64,000 nt of DNA, from the NCBI GenBank assembly GCA_964435165.1, contig CAYSXY010000006.1:1-64000 (forward strand), given 5' to 3'. This document shows positions 45,752 through 54,758 of the stretch, one piece after another. The position numbers and the translations under genes are program-made. Positions within the stretch are counted from its first letter, which is position 1. Each line of letters starts with the position of its first letter. The notes under the pieces were generated by a model, which made no database searches, was not told where the DNA came from, and worked only from the letters and a program-made list of their open reading frames with translations. The DNA is from CAYSXY01 sp964435165 (GTDB taxonomy: Bacteria > Pseudomonadota > Alphaproteobacteria > Rickettsiales > RI-342).

Positions 45752-47275
45752 ATGTCGCCTTTCTATCTTCTTTCTGCCGCACTTATTCTGACCTGCGCTG
45801 CTTCGTTTGGCCTGTTATTGGCCTGGACACGAACCAAACAAGCACTCACGCAGCTGCAACTGGACATGGCCCGGCTGGATGCCGATTTGGCGCATGAGAA
45901 GGGGCAGCATGAACAAGTTTCCACGCAGTTGGAGACGCTCACCACTCGACTGGGCGACAAAGAACAGGCATTGGAAGCGGCTCGCGAAGCAGAAACACGC
46001 GCCGAGACGCGGCTGAGTGAGGCGAATGAACGTATTGAGGCATTGTGCGCCGAGCGTGATCAGGCACGGCAGCAACGCGAGCACGCGCATGATGCGCAAG
46101 TGGAAGCGGAGCGAGAACTGGCCGTGATCCGCCAGCAAAAGGCTGATTTTGACCAGCGCCTAAAGGATTTTGAGACGCTTAAAGAGCAAACACTCATCAA
46201 TGCAAAAGCATCCGTCACAGAGCTTGGCCATACTATCTCCACCAAGCTGCTGGAAGATCATAAGCGTGAAGCTGAAGCCTCGCGCAAAGAGCAGGAAACC
46301 CGAGCGAAACAAGCCGCCGAGCAGTTCAACAAAGGCTTTCAGAATATTATGGAGCGCGTGGCGACGCTCGATAAGGATGTGTCCGTTACCTCTGAGCAAA
46401 TGGCTACGGTATGGAAGGCATTGACCGTACCCGCTGAAGGCGGGCGCTTTGCCGAAGTGGGGCTGGAGAACAGCTTTAAGGCCTTTGGGTTGGAGCAAGG
46501 CCGCGATTACATCATGCAATATGCGATTAGTGATGATGGCGAAGGCAACCGCCTACGCCCGGATGCGGTGATTTTTCTACCTAATCACCGGGTGATGGTG
46601 GTGGACAGCAAAGCCTCCAAATTCCTGCTGGATGTGGCAGCGGCCGAAGGTACGGAGGATGAGGCTGCCACGCTGGAGCAGTTGAAAAAATCCATGCGTG
46701 AACATCTGCGCCTGCTTTCCGGCAAGGATTATAAATCAGCGATTCTGGATGTATTTCGCAAGGCCGGTAAAGGCGATAAGATCCGCCAGGTGTTCAATGT
46801 GATGTACCTGCCCAATGAAGCCGCATTGGAACGGGTGCGGCGCGCCGACCTCGGATTCGAAGATCGTGCCCAGCAGCTGGATATTATCCCCTGTGGGCCA
46901 TCCGGCATTGCCGGGCTCATCAGCCTTTGCAAGCATGATATTGGCATGGCGCGACAGAGCGAACATCAGGAAAAAATTGTCGAAGGGGTGGAGGGCCTGC
47001 TGGAGAGCCTCGCCGTGATGCTGGAGCGTGCTGGCAAGGCTGGCAAGAGCCTCAAATCTGCCAGTGATCATTTCAACGATATGGCGACCTCAGTCAACAC
47101 CCGCCTGTTGCCGCGCGCCCGCAAGCTGGAGAAAATGGGCGTGAGTCCGGCACGTAACAAGCAACTGCCGCATAGCATCTCCAACTACCTGATGCAGGAG
47201 CAGGGCACGGTGATTGATGCTGAGATGGAAAAAACGGCACCCAAAGAATTGGAGAAGAAAGAAGAAGTGGCGTGA
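45752..47275 (+). CDS. rmuC: DNA recombination protein RmuC
   Basis: RmuC is a membrane-anchored nuclease-like protein thought to limit inverted-repeat rearrangements. One N-terminal span (about residues 3-24) precedes a long Glu/Gln/Ala coiled coil (about 25-170) and then the RmuC domain, with GRFAEVGLENSFKAFGLEQGRDY, VVDSKASKFLL and LRLLSGKDYKSA. I chose the ATG at 45752 over an upstream frame start at 45740. The 507-residue length is typical. The gene is divergent from lolA. Confidence 0.93.
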   Translation: MSPFYLLSAALILTCAASFGLLLAWTRTKQALTQLQLDMARLDADLAHEKGQHEQVSTQLETLTTRLGDKEQALEAAREAETRAETRLSEANERIEALCAERDQARQQREHAHDAQVEAERELAVIRQQKADFDQRLKDFETLKEQTLINAKASVTELGHTISTKLLEDHKREAEASRKEQETRAKQAAEQFNKGFQNIMERVATLDKDVSVTSEQMATVWKALTVPAEGGRFAEVGLENSFKAFGLEQGRDYIMQYAISDDGEGNRLRPDAVIFLPNHRVMVVDSKASKFLLDVAAAEGTEDEAATLEQLKKSMREHLRLLSGKDYKSAILDVFRKAGKGDKIRQVFNVMYLPNEAALERVRRADLGFEDRAQQLDIIPCGPSGIAGLISLCKHDIGMARQSEHQEKIVEGVEGLLESLAVMLERAGKAGKSLKSASDHFNDMATSVNTRLLPRARKLEKMGVSPARNKQLPHSISNYLMQEQGTVIDAEMEKTAPKELEKKEEVA

Positions 47276-47294
47276 TTATATAGATCTACTATCT

Positions 47295-47383
47295 TTGTCA
47301 TGCCTGCGAAGGCAGGCATCTCTATATCCATATATTCAGAGTATACTAGAATAATGAGATTCCCGCCTACGCGGGAATGACAA
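47295..47383. repeat. 89-bp palindromic repeat with hairpin at each end
   Basis: Left arm 47295-47322 (TTGTCATGCCTGCGAAGGCAGG...) and right arm 47356-47383 (...CCCGCCTACGCGGGAATGACAA) are inverted copies with several differences. Each arm is itself a hairpin (GCCTGC-GAA-GGCAGGC; TTCCCGC-CTAC-GCGGGAA), and the base changes between arms keep the internal pairing. A 33-base AT-rich centre separates them. It resembles the widespread TGTCATTCCCGCG...GCGGGAATCT short repeats. No coding capacity; it lies between rmuC and an orphan gene. Confidence 0.85.
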
Positions 47384-47477
47384 TTTTCATGTTTTGATGC
47401 ACCTAGCTGGCATCGCAAAACTGTCATCTTCACAGACTATACTAAGTGCCAAATAACAAAACAAATAATACGGTCTA

Positions 47478-48800
47478 ATGCCCAAAACTACCGATGCACG
47501 TTCTGACGATCCATTCATGCAGGCTTTTTTGCAGGTCTATGAGACATTTCCGGACACGATGCGTGACAGCTATTTTATCGATACATTCGTGGGCCGCGTT
47601 CCGGGACTGAGCAAGCCGAATTTCAATGCTATAAAAACCCGTTCCGGCGAGGACAGCCCACTGCGTGACTGGCATATTCTGCCACTTATCAGCGGCTTGA
47701 AAGATGCCATTGAAACACTCAATGCCGTGCAAAGCGCCGATGAAGCAGCAGCGGTTTGGGATGAACTTACGTCTTACCTACCGGATCTTGATACCATACA
47801 AGGACAAGGTGCCCAGCGCATTGCGCGCGGATTTCGTGCCCATTGGGATTATGTTCGGCCCGACAATCAAGATCGGATAGAAGATGCCTATGCCGCCCTA
47901 TATCAGCCCCCTTCCGTCGATAATGAACGCCCTCCTCGTATCGACATGCAGGCTTTCGGCGAGGTGCTGCGACATTTCCGCACGGTCACCTTTCATATTT
48001 CTGCTGATGAGCTGGCAGCCATTACGCGGTGGCCGGATAGCTTTCTGGCAGGTATCTATTTGCAGGAGATGGAACATGCGTTAAACCAACAGACAGGCAA
48101 AAAATCTGGCTTAGCCGACAAAACCATTGAGCAATATGAACGTGGCGAAATTGCCCGCCCCTACCCCGAGACCCTGCCGATTATCGTGACGGCGGTCAAA
48201 AGTGTGATTGAGCATTACCAGATTCCCTATGAGCCGGAACAATGGGATCGGCTGGTGCATCATGCCTTTGCCGTTCCATTGGATAGCCCTCTCGCTGCTC
48301 AGCCAGACGCCCCACGGCGAACACCGTTAGCGCAAATTGATGCGAAACCACTGCATGAAGTGCTGGATCATCACCGTTCTATGTTAGAACATAAAGGAGT
48401 GTCTAGCCTGCGGCTTGCACGTTATCTTACAAAAGGTGAAGTCGTTCGGCCTATCGCAGAGGAGGATGAAGAATTAAATCATGTACCGAGTGAAACGCGC
48501 ACAGGCAAACGCCTGACCATTTACCATGAAATGGCGCAAATACGGCGACGCAAGCAAGATCACCCGCTCGTCTCAGGGGAACAAACACGCAATGTCATCC
48601 TGGGTAAATATGATCTGTACGGCCTGCGCGATGCGTATCTCGAAGCGGAGATACCGTTGGATGAAGGGCGCTGGAGCCAGTTCGTGGCTGCGTTTGGCTT
48701 TGATCCGCAGGAATTTCCCTATGATGCCTATGAGGGTGTCTCACGCGAGACACGGCAGGAGCATATGCCGGATAGGCGCATCGGAACGATGCTGCTATAG
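47478..48800 (+). CDS. Orphan protein with two HTH-like segments, 440 aa
   Basis: I do not recognise the family. There is no signal peptide or membrane span. Around residues 158-240, FGEVLRHFRTVTF and ISADELAA are followed by LADKTIEQYERGEIARPYPETL, which matches the Xre/Cro HTH pattern (recognition helix plus ERG-x-x-x-P turn) with an insertion. Around residues 290-380, LHEVLDHHRSML, SSLRLARYLTKGE and LTIYHEMAQIRRRK look like a second, more degenerate unit. A DNA-binding regulator is a reasonable inference. It follows the palindromic repeat and converges on recR with a six-base gap. Confidence 0.65.
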   Translation: MPKTTDARSDDPFMQAFLQVYETFPDTMRDSYFIDTFVGRVPGLSKPNFNAIKTRSGEDSPLRDWHILPLISGLKDAIETLNAVQSADEAAAVWDELTSYLPDLDTIQGQGAQRIARGFRAHWDYVRPDNQDRIEDAYAALYQPPSVDNERPPRIDMQAFGEVLRHFRTVTFHISADELAAITRWPDSFLAGIYLQEMEHALNQQTGKKSGLADKTIEQYERGEIARPYPETLPIIVTAVKSVIEHYQIPYEPEQWDRLVHHAFAVPLDSPLAAQPDAPRRTPLAQIDAKPLHEVLDHHRSMLEHKGVSSLRLARYLTKGEVVRPIAEEDEELNHVPSETRTGKRLTIYHEMAQIRRRKQDHPLVSGEQTRNVILGKYDLYGLRDAYLEAEIPLDEGRWSQFVAAFGFDPQEFPYDAYEGVSRETRQEHMPDRRIGTMLL

Positions 48801-48806
48801 CGTTTT

Positions 48807-49448
48807 TCAAAAAGGCTGACGCGCGGCAAGTGCCGTCGAGAGCGTGCCTTCGTCGAGATAATCCAGCTCCCCGCCCATGGGAATACCCTGTGCTAAACGG
48901 GTAATGGTCACCTGGCATTCAGCCAGACGCTCTGTTAAATAGTGAGCGGTGGTTTGCCCCTCCATCGTCGCGTTGGTCGCGATAATCACCTCGCTCACCT
49001 CTTCTGCAGCAGCCCGGCCTGCTAATATAGGAATACGCAATTGCTCCGGCCCACGGCCATCCATCACTGACAAAGTGCCCCCCAGCACATGATATAGGCC
49101 ACGATAGACGTTGCCGCGCTCCATCGCCCACAGATCGGCGACATCTTCCACCACGCAGATGAGCGAGACATCGCGCCGCGGATCGGTGCAAATATGGCAG
49201 GGCGAGACCGTATCCCAATTGCCGCAGCTATCGCAGGATTGCATGGCATCCGCTGTGCGGTGGAGGCTCTCAGCCAGTGGCTTCATCAGACTATCGCGCC
49301 GCTGGAGCAAATGCAGCACCATGCGTCGGGCCGAACGCGGCCCCAGCCCCGGCAGCCTGGCCAGCATCGCGGTGAGCTGCTCGATTGGCTGATCCTGCGC
49401 TGCCTGACGCGCATCTATGCGCGGCGGAAGTGTATCACTGTCAGACAT
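48807..49448 (-). CDS. recR: Recombination mediator RecR
   Basis: RecR works with RecO/RecF at stalled forks and gaps. The 213 residues show the helix-hairpin-helix LARLPGLGPRSARRMVLHLLQR, the Cys4 zinc finger (CDSCGN ... CHIC), the Toprim domain (SLICVVEDVADLWAMERG) and the C-terminal walker-like PMGGELDYLDEGTL. It lies 28 bases downstream of ybaB in the classic dnaX-ybaB-recR operon. Confidence 0.97.
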   Translation of the reverse strand: MSDSDTLPPRIDARQAAQDQPIEQLTAMLARLPGLGPRSARRMVLHLLQRRDSLMKPLAESLHRTADAMQSCDSCGNWDTVSPCHICTDPRRDVSLICVVEDVADLWAMERGNVYRGLYHVLGGTLSVMDGRGPEQLRIPILAGRAAAEEVSEVIIATNATMEGQTTAHYLTERLAECQVTITRLAQGIPMGGELDYLDEGTLSTALAARQPF

Positions 49449-49476
49449 ATGTTGAGCGCTTGCACTCAGTCATTCA

Positions 49477-49797
49477 TTAAAATGGCAGCTTCATATCCGG
49501 CGGCAACATACCACCGGCGACGTTTGACATCATGTCGCCATAGGCCCGTTCGGCAGAGCTTTTGGCATCGTTGAAGGCGGCGACGATCAAATCTTCCAGC
49601 ACTTCTTTTTCATCCGGCGTCAAGAGCGATGGATCGATCGCCACGCTTTTCATTTCGCTTTTGCCGCTGACTGTGACCGTGACCAGACCACCGCCCGCTT
49701 TGCCTTCAAAAATTTGTTCCGCCAGTTCTTCCTGCGCCTGTTGCAGTTTGCTCTGCATTTCCTGCGCCTGTTTCATCAATTGCTGCATCTGATTCAT
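49477..49797 (-). CDS. ybaB: YbaB/EbfC nucleoid-associated protein
   Basis: This small dimeric DNA-binding protein has 106 residues. Its N-terminal helix is Gln/Met-rich (MNQMQQLMKQAQEMQSKL). Family strands follow: GLVTVTVSGKSEMKSVAIDPSLL, then DEKEVLEDLIVAAFNDA. Its start overlaps the dnaX stop by four bases (ATGA), so translation is coupled. Confidence 0.95.
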   Translation of the reverse strand: MNQMQQLMKQAQEMQSKLQQAQEELAEQIFEGKAGGGLVTVTVSGKSEMKSVAIDPSLLTPDEKEVLEDLIVAAFNDAKSSAERAYGDMMSNVAGGMLPPDMKLPF

Positions 49798-51491
49798 GCC
49801 TGAGGCTCCTTTGGGTTGGGGGTAATGGATAATATTTCCGCTTCAGGAAAGTAGCGGCGTATGTCTGTGATGCGTGGATGCACTTCTAGCTCAGCTTTTT
49901 TGGCATCAAATGCGGCTTCAGCCTGCTGCTCTAAGGTTGGCTGGGCGTTGGGTGCATCGGTGACAAGGCTGACCATCCAGCGTTCACCGGTCCATGCCTG
50001 CAATGAACGGCTGATGCGCTGGGCAAACTGATCGGGCAAATGGTCTGATGCTGGTAGCAACTCCAGTGTACCGCGAGCAAAGCGCACCAATCGTATTTGC
50101 GAGTGCAAGACACTGGCCAGTAACGGCTCCTGCTGCTGTTCAAACAGCGTGACCAGCGCCGGAAAATCCTGTGGCGAGGGGCACAAGGCCTGCGTTGGCT
50201 CGTGCGCTGGCTGTGCTGATGCTTGTTGTATTGCCTGTGCTGTCGCCGCACCGCCTGATGATGCGACCGGCGCGCTCGGAGCCGGGGCATTGAACAAACT
50301 GGGCGTCACAGGCGCCGAAGGCGCATCGGACGGTGTCGACTGGCGCAGCACCATATCGGGTGTCGGCAGCGTCGAACTATGGGCAAGGCGGATGAATATC
50401 ATCTCCAATGCCTGCAATGCATTGGGCGCCTGCTTGAGTTCCTGCAATCCTTTGAGCATCATCTGCCAACAGCGCCCCAATACCGGGATAGACAAGTTGG
50501 CCGCCATCTCACTGCCACGCTGGCGATCCAATTCCGGCAGGCTGATATCCTCCTTCAGTTGCTCCGGCGCCTGATTCATTCGCGTCATGAACCAGGTCAC
50601 ATCCAGCAAATCCTGCAGCAGCAATTGCGGATCCCCGCCTTCGTGATAAATTGCACGCGCCAGATTGAGCGCCTCATTCACATTGCCGGCCATCAGATAA
50701 TCAAACAGATCGAACAGACGCGATCGGTCAGCCATGCCCACCATATTCTGGACTTGCTCGGCGGTGACTTTGCCGGAGCTATGAGCGATGGCCTGATCAA
50801 GTAGCGACAATGCATCGCGCACAGACCCTTCGGCCGCCCGTGCAACCATGGCCAGGGCTGCCGGTTCGGCATCAATGGATTCTTTCTCGCAGATCGACCC
50901 CAAATGCTGCGCCAGTTTTTCATGCTCAATACGCTTCAAATCAAAGCGCTGGCAGCGTGACAGCACTGTCACGGGAATTTTGCGAATTTCGGTGGTTGCA
51001 AAAATGAATTTTACATGCGGCGGGGGTTCTTCCAGCGTTTTGAGCAGTGCGTTGAAAGCGCTGTTCGACAACATATGCACTTCATCTATGATATAAATCT
51101 TATAGCGTGCCGAGGTCGGCTTATACGGCACATTCTCGATTAATTCGCGAATATCGTTCACGCCTGTGCGACTGGCGGCGTCCATTTCCATCACGTCGAT
51201 ATGACGGTCTTCCGCAATGGATACGCAATGTTCGCATTCACCGCAGGGAGCCGTTGTTGGGCCACCAGACCCATCCGGGCCAATGCAATTCAGCGCCCGG
51301 GCGATAATACGCGCCGTCGTGGTTTTGCCGATGCCGCGGATGCCAGTGAGCAAAAACGCATGGGCAATGCGATCGAGCGTGATGGCATTGGACAGTGTTT
51401 GCACCAGCACGTCCTGCCCCACCAGTTCATCGAAATTAACCGGGCGGTATTTACGCGCCAGAACGCGATATGGCTGAGTTGTGTCGCTCAC
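49794..51491 (-). CDS. dnaX: DNA polymerase III subunit tau/gamma (DnaX)
   Basis: DnaX is the clamp-loader ATPase and organiser of the replisome. The AAA+ domain has VLARKYRPVNFDELVGQD, the Walker A GIRGIGKTTTARI, a Cys4 zinc element (CGECEHCVSI and neighbours), the DEVHMLS Walker B and the SRCQRFDLKR sensor region. The C terminus is Ala/Pro-rich and then forms the tau-type domain. I chose the GTG at 51491 over the TTG at 51527 because AGGA precedes it at the right distance. This gives 565 residues. No frameshift-inducing A-run was looked for in detail. Confidence 0.95.
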   Translation of the reverse strand: MSDTTQPYRVLARKYRPVNFDELVGQDVLVQTLSNAITLDRIAHAFLLTGIRGIGKTTTARIIARALNCIGPDGSGGPTTAPCGECEHCVSIAEDRHIDVMEMDAASRTGVNDIRELIENVPYKPTSARYKIYIIDEVHMLSNSAFNALLKTLEEPPPHVKFIFATTEIRKIPVTVLSRCQRFDLKRIEHEKLAQHLGSICEKESIDAEPAALAMVARAAEGSVRDALSLLDQAIAHSSGKVTAEQVQNMVGMADRSRLFDLFDYLMAGNVNEALNLARAIYHEGGDPQLLLQDLLDVTWFMTRMNQAPEQLKEDISLPELDRQRGSEMAANLSIPVLGRCWQMMLKGLQELKQAPNALQALEMIFIRLAHSSTLPTPDMVLRQSTPSDAPSAPVTPSLFNAPAPSAPVASSGGAATAQAIQQASAQPAHEPTQALCPSPQDFPALVTLFEQQQEPLLASVLHSQIRLVRFARGTLELLPASDHLPDQFAQRISRSLQAWTGERWMVSLVTDAPNAQPTLEQQAEAAFDAKKAELEVHPRITDIRRYFPEAEILSITPNPKEPQA

Positions 51492-51497
51492 GCGTGA

Positions 51498-51501
51498 TCC
51501 T
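51498..51501 (-). promoter_or_regulatory. Shine-Dalgarno of dnaX supporting a GTG start
   Basis: On the minus strand AGGA lies six bases before the GTG at 51491. The upstream TTG candidate at 51527 has no such element, so the GTG is preferred. Confidence 0.6.
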
Positions 51502-51646
51502 GCGTTTTGGATGATGACGGAAGGCAATCGCCATAAGCCGACGACCGTACTACTTGTCTACATGAGATAACAGTTAACGAACTATAGAGAGCAGCGCAAC
51601 CCCTGAGGCACATTGCCTTCTTATTATCGTTATACGTCAACAGGGG

Positions 51647-53173
51647 CTAGTTGGCCTGACGACGAAGAAACGCCGGTATGTCGAGATAATCATTGGCGTC
51701 TTCGTCGCTTTTTTGTGCCATTGGCGCGGATTCAACCGTTGGCTTATCATCATTACCGCGACGGCGCATTTGCTGCTCTGCTTCCTGATCGTCAATACGC
51801 ATGGAAAATGCCTTGCCAACACGCTGCCAAAGATTACCGCTCTGCGCATCATCCATTCTCGGCTCAGAGGCGGCAGAATCGTCCGCCCGCTGCTGATAAG
51901 ACGCGCTGCGCAGTGATGGGCTTGGTTTGTCCTGAGGCCGGTTTGGCTCTACCGGCTTCGGCGGAATAAAGCCGGTCACCTTAGAGGCGGCGGCATCATC
52001 CTTTTTTTTTGAGGGTTCGGGCGCTACCTCTGAGACTGTCTCGATCTCAGCCTCTAATTGCTCCGGCTGTTCATTGGCCGGCTTATCCATGCCTGACATG
52101 GCAAAAGCCCCTGAACGCACACCCACCGCCACTTTAGCACGGCCAGCAACTGTCTGACGTGGCTCCGACTTATACTGATTGGCGGGGTGCGGCTGCATCA
52201 TCTGCTCACTATCAACTCCCGTCGCCACGACAGAGACCCGAATACGCCCATCCAGTTGATCATTAAAAATGGCTCCGAAGATGATATTCGCCTCCGGATC
52301 CACTTCTTCACGAATGCGATTGGCCGCTTCATCCACCTCAAACAAGGTCAGGTCGGAGCCGCCGGTAATGTTAATGAGAACGCCACGCGCGCCTTTCATC
52401 GAGACATCATCCAGCAGAGGGTTGGAAATGGCGGCTTCGGCTGCCTCCACTGCGCGGCGCTCACCTTCGGCCTCGCCGGTGCCCATCATTGCCTTGCCCA
52501 TCTCGCGCATCACTGCCCGAATATCGGCAAAATCAAGATTAATCAGTCCCGGCATAACCATCAGGTCCGTGACGCCACGCACCCCGGAATGCAGCACCTC
52601 ATCGGCCAAGGAAAAAGCATCGGCAAAAGTGGTTTTTTCATTGGCAATGCGGAACAGATTCTGATTAGGGATCACAATCAGCGTATCGACATATTTCTGT
52701 AACTCTTTGAGCCCTTCTTCAGCGGTGCGCATTCGATGCGTCCCTTCAAAATGGAACGGCTTGGTCACCACTGCCACGGTCAGGATGTTCATATCACGCG
52801 CCAGACGCGCCACGACCGGCGCGGCGCCTGTGCCGGTCCCGCCACCCATGCCAGCCGTAATAAACAGCATATTGCTGCCATGAATATGGCTTTCAATCTC
52901 TTCTAATGCCTCTTCTGCGGCTTCCGCGCCGACTTCCGGCATTGCCCCCGCGCCAAGCCCCTGGGTGACGCCAACACCAAGCTGAATACGGCGGTCTGTC
53001 AATGCATGCTCAATGGCCTGAGCATCGGTATTCGCAACAACAAAATTCACCCCTTCCAAATTTGCCTTGATCATATTGTTCACCGCATTACCTCCGGCGC
53101 CACCCACACCCACAACAGTAATATTCGGGCGTAGCGGTTCTCCTTTTGGCGGAACATGGAGATTGATGGTCAT
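51647..53173 (-). CDS. ftsZ: Cell division protein FtsZ
   Basis: FtsZ is the tubulin-like GTPase that forms the division ring. The GTP-binding motifs are VVGVGGAGGNAVNNMI, the G-box GMGGGTGTGAAPV and DFADIRAVMREMGKAMMG. A T7 loop and globular core end near residue 325. A long low-complexity linker follows, and the C-terminal peptide DYLDIPAFLRRQ binds FtsA. I chose the ATG at 53173 for its AAGGAG site. At 508 residues the linker is long, as in many alphaproteobacteria. The usual next gene, lpxC, is absent; dnaX follows. Confidence 0.97.
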   Translation of the reverse strand: MTINLHVPPKGEPLRPNITVVGVGGAGGNAVNNMIKANLEGVNFVVANTDAQAIEHALTDRRIQLGVGVTQGLGAGAMPEVGAEAAEEALEEIESHIHGSNMLFITAGMGGGTGTGAAPVVARLARDMNILTVAVVTKPFHFEGTHRMRTAEEGLKELQKYVDTLIVIPNQNLFRIANEKTTFADAFSLADEVLHSGVRGVTDLMVMPGLINLDFADIRAVMREMGKAMMGTGEAEGERRAVEAAEAAISNPLLDDVSMKGARGVLINITGGSDLTLFEVDEAANRIREEVDPEANIIFGAIFNDQLDGRIRVSVVATGVDSEQMMQPHPANQYKSEPRQTVAGRAKVAVGVRSGAFAMSGMDKPANEQPEQLEAEIETVSEVAPEPSKKKDDAAASKVTGFIPPKPVEPNRPQDKPSPSLRSASYQQRADDSAASEPRMDDAQSGNLWQRVGKAFSMRIDDQEAEQQMRRRGNDDKPTVESAPMAQKSDEDANDYLDIPAFLRRQAN

Positions 53174-53180
53174 CGGGCTT

Positions 53181-53186
53181 CTCCTT
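53181..53186 (-). promoter_or_regulatory. Shine-Dalgarno of ftsZ (decides the start)
   Basis: AAGGAG on the minus strand lies seven bases before the ATG at 53173. A 13-codon upstream extension without a site is rejected. Confidence 0.75.
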
Positions 53187-53279
53187 CTGGCAAGCGGTCT
53201 GCGGCGTGTCATGCCATTTGCACGCTATAACGCCAACGCACCGGCAAAAAACACGACATCTGGTAGAATATCGAAATGA

Positions 53280-53308
53280 TTAATACAATATTTAGGAATA
53301 ATCTGCAA
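53280..53308 (-). promoter_or_regulatory. Possible ftsZ promoter in the ftsA-ftsZ gap
   Basis: Reading leftwards, TTGCAG (53308-53303) is followed after exactly 17 bases by TATTAA (53285-53280). Both hexamers are partial matches. The spacer overlaps TAAA-N7-TTAA, a one-mismatch version of the CtrA half-site pair. The 184-base gap between ftsA and ftsZ makes a separate promoter plausible. Confidence 0.3.
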
Positions 53309-53357
53309 GAGATTTGCGTTTGCACCAAGCAGGCATCCGCTTCAATGGCAGCTCACC

Positions 53358-54611
53358 TTACATATGCTCCTTGACCCATTGTATGGCGCGATCAAACCGC
53401 CAGCGCCCCTGCTCGGATCCGGCTATTTTCATTTGGCGATTCGCATGCATTTTACGGGCAGCATACTCCACCAGGCCAATACTGGTGGCGAAGGAAGAGC
53501 CGCTAATGGTTTCCGCCATCCCATCAAACTGTTTGGGCTTTCCTAACCGCACCTGCTTGCGAAACATTTGTGCTGCCAAGTCTGCAACACCGATCAACTG
53601 GCTGCTTCCTCCCGTCAGCACCATGCGCCTACCCGCCACTTTATCAAAGCCGACCGCTTCGAGCTGGCCGCGGACAATTTCAAACAGCTCTTCCATTCGC
53701 GGGCGGATGATGCTGCATAGCATTGAACGAGACACGCTGGCATGATCCCATTGCCCGGCATCGCCATTATTGGTTCCTACGGAAATGATATCATCTGCAT
53801 TCGACACGGAAGTGTATGTCGCCCCATAGAGCGCCTTCAATCTCTCTGCCGTCTCCAGCGAGACTGACAGGCCACGCGCGATATCATTACTGACATGCTG
53901 GCCGCCCAGTGGCACGATATCGGTGAATACCGGCTGCCCTTCAACGAACACCGCCACCGATGTGGTGCCGCCGCCAATATCAAGCAACGTCACCCCTAAT
54001 TCCATTTCATCCTCTGTCAGGCATGCCAGCCCGGAGGCATACGCTGAGACCAGAAATTCGCTAATATCGAGCTGAGCACGCGCCACGCATTTGGTGAGAT
54101 TGCGCATACTCATGGTGGAGGCGGTAATCACATGCAACTCGGCACCCATTTTTTTCCCATACATCCCTTCCGGGTTGCGAACCCCGCGCACCTCATCAAT
54201 GGTGAAGGAGATAGGAATGCAATGAATCACACTTGTTTCATCATTATGCAAGCTTTCCCGCCCATGGCGAATCAGGCGAGCAATATCCTGACGCGAGACC
54301 GGATGTTGCTGCAGCGCCATATCGGTACGCACCGTATGGGAGACTAATTGGCCTCCCGAAAGATTGACAACCACATGATCAATCCGTTCTCCCGCCATTT
54401 TTTCTGCCAGATCAACCGCCGCCGCAATCGATGCCTCGGCAGCCTGGATGTCTGTGACGACACCGGAACGAAGCCCCGTCGAGAGATGATGGCCAATCCC
54501 TTCAATACGGACATGCCCGGTTGCATCCACGGACGCAATCAGGCACACGACTTTTGTCGTCCCCAAATCAAGTACCGCTATTAACTCTTTGCGCGTTTTG
54601 GACATGACCAT
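53358..54611 (-). CDS. ftsA: Cell division protein FtsA
   Basis: FtsA is an actin-fold protein that tethers FtsZ to the membrane. Phosphate-1 motif LIAVLDLGTTKVVCLIA, the 1C region with LLDIGGGTTSVAVFVEG, and phosphate-2 VLTGGSSQLIG are present. The C-terminal amphipathic helix is visible at the end (RWRFDRAIQWVKEHM). I chose the ATG at 54611, which follows an AAGAG by about nine bases; a second ATG lies two codons on. The length is 417 residues. Confidence 0.95.
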   Translation of the reverse strand: MVMSKTRKELIAVLDLGTTKVVCLIASVDATGHVRIEGIGHHLSTGLRSGVVTDIQAAEASIAAAVDLAEKMAGERIDHVVVNLSGGQLVSHTVRTDMALQQHPVSRQDIARLIRHGRESLHNDETSVIHCIPISFTIDEVRGVRNPEGMYGKKMGAELHVITASTMSMRNLTKCVARAQLDISEFLVSAYASGLACLTEDEMELGVTLLDIGGGTTSVAVFVEGQPVFTDIVPLGGQHVSNDIARGLSVSLETAERLKALYGATYTSVSNADDIISVGTNNGDAGQWDHASVSRSMLCSIIRPRMEELFEIVRGQLEAVGFDKVAGRRMVLTGGSSQLIGVADLAAQMFRKQVRLGKPKQFDGMAETISGSSFATSIGLVEYAARKMHANRQMKIAGSEQGRWRFDRAIQWVKEHM

Positions 54612-54758
54612 CCGGTTAGCTCTTATCGTCAGTTGCGTCGCACAGGCGACGGCCCGCAGTCGCGGGTTGATAGCCGATTGGTTGTTGTATCGCCATAGAC
54701 GCAATCGGCCATATCTACCATCAACTTACTGGGGCCGGGCATTCCCGGCAACCAGATA

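Noticed and set aside
47276..47477. CRISPR-like repeat
   Set aside because: Only two inverted arms are present, with no direct-repeat and spacer array and no cas genes.
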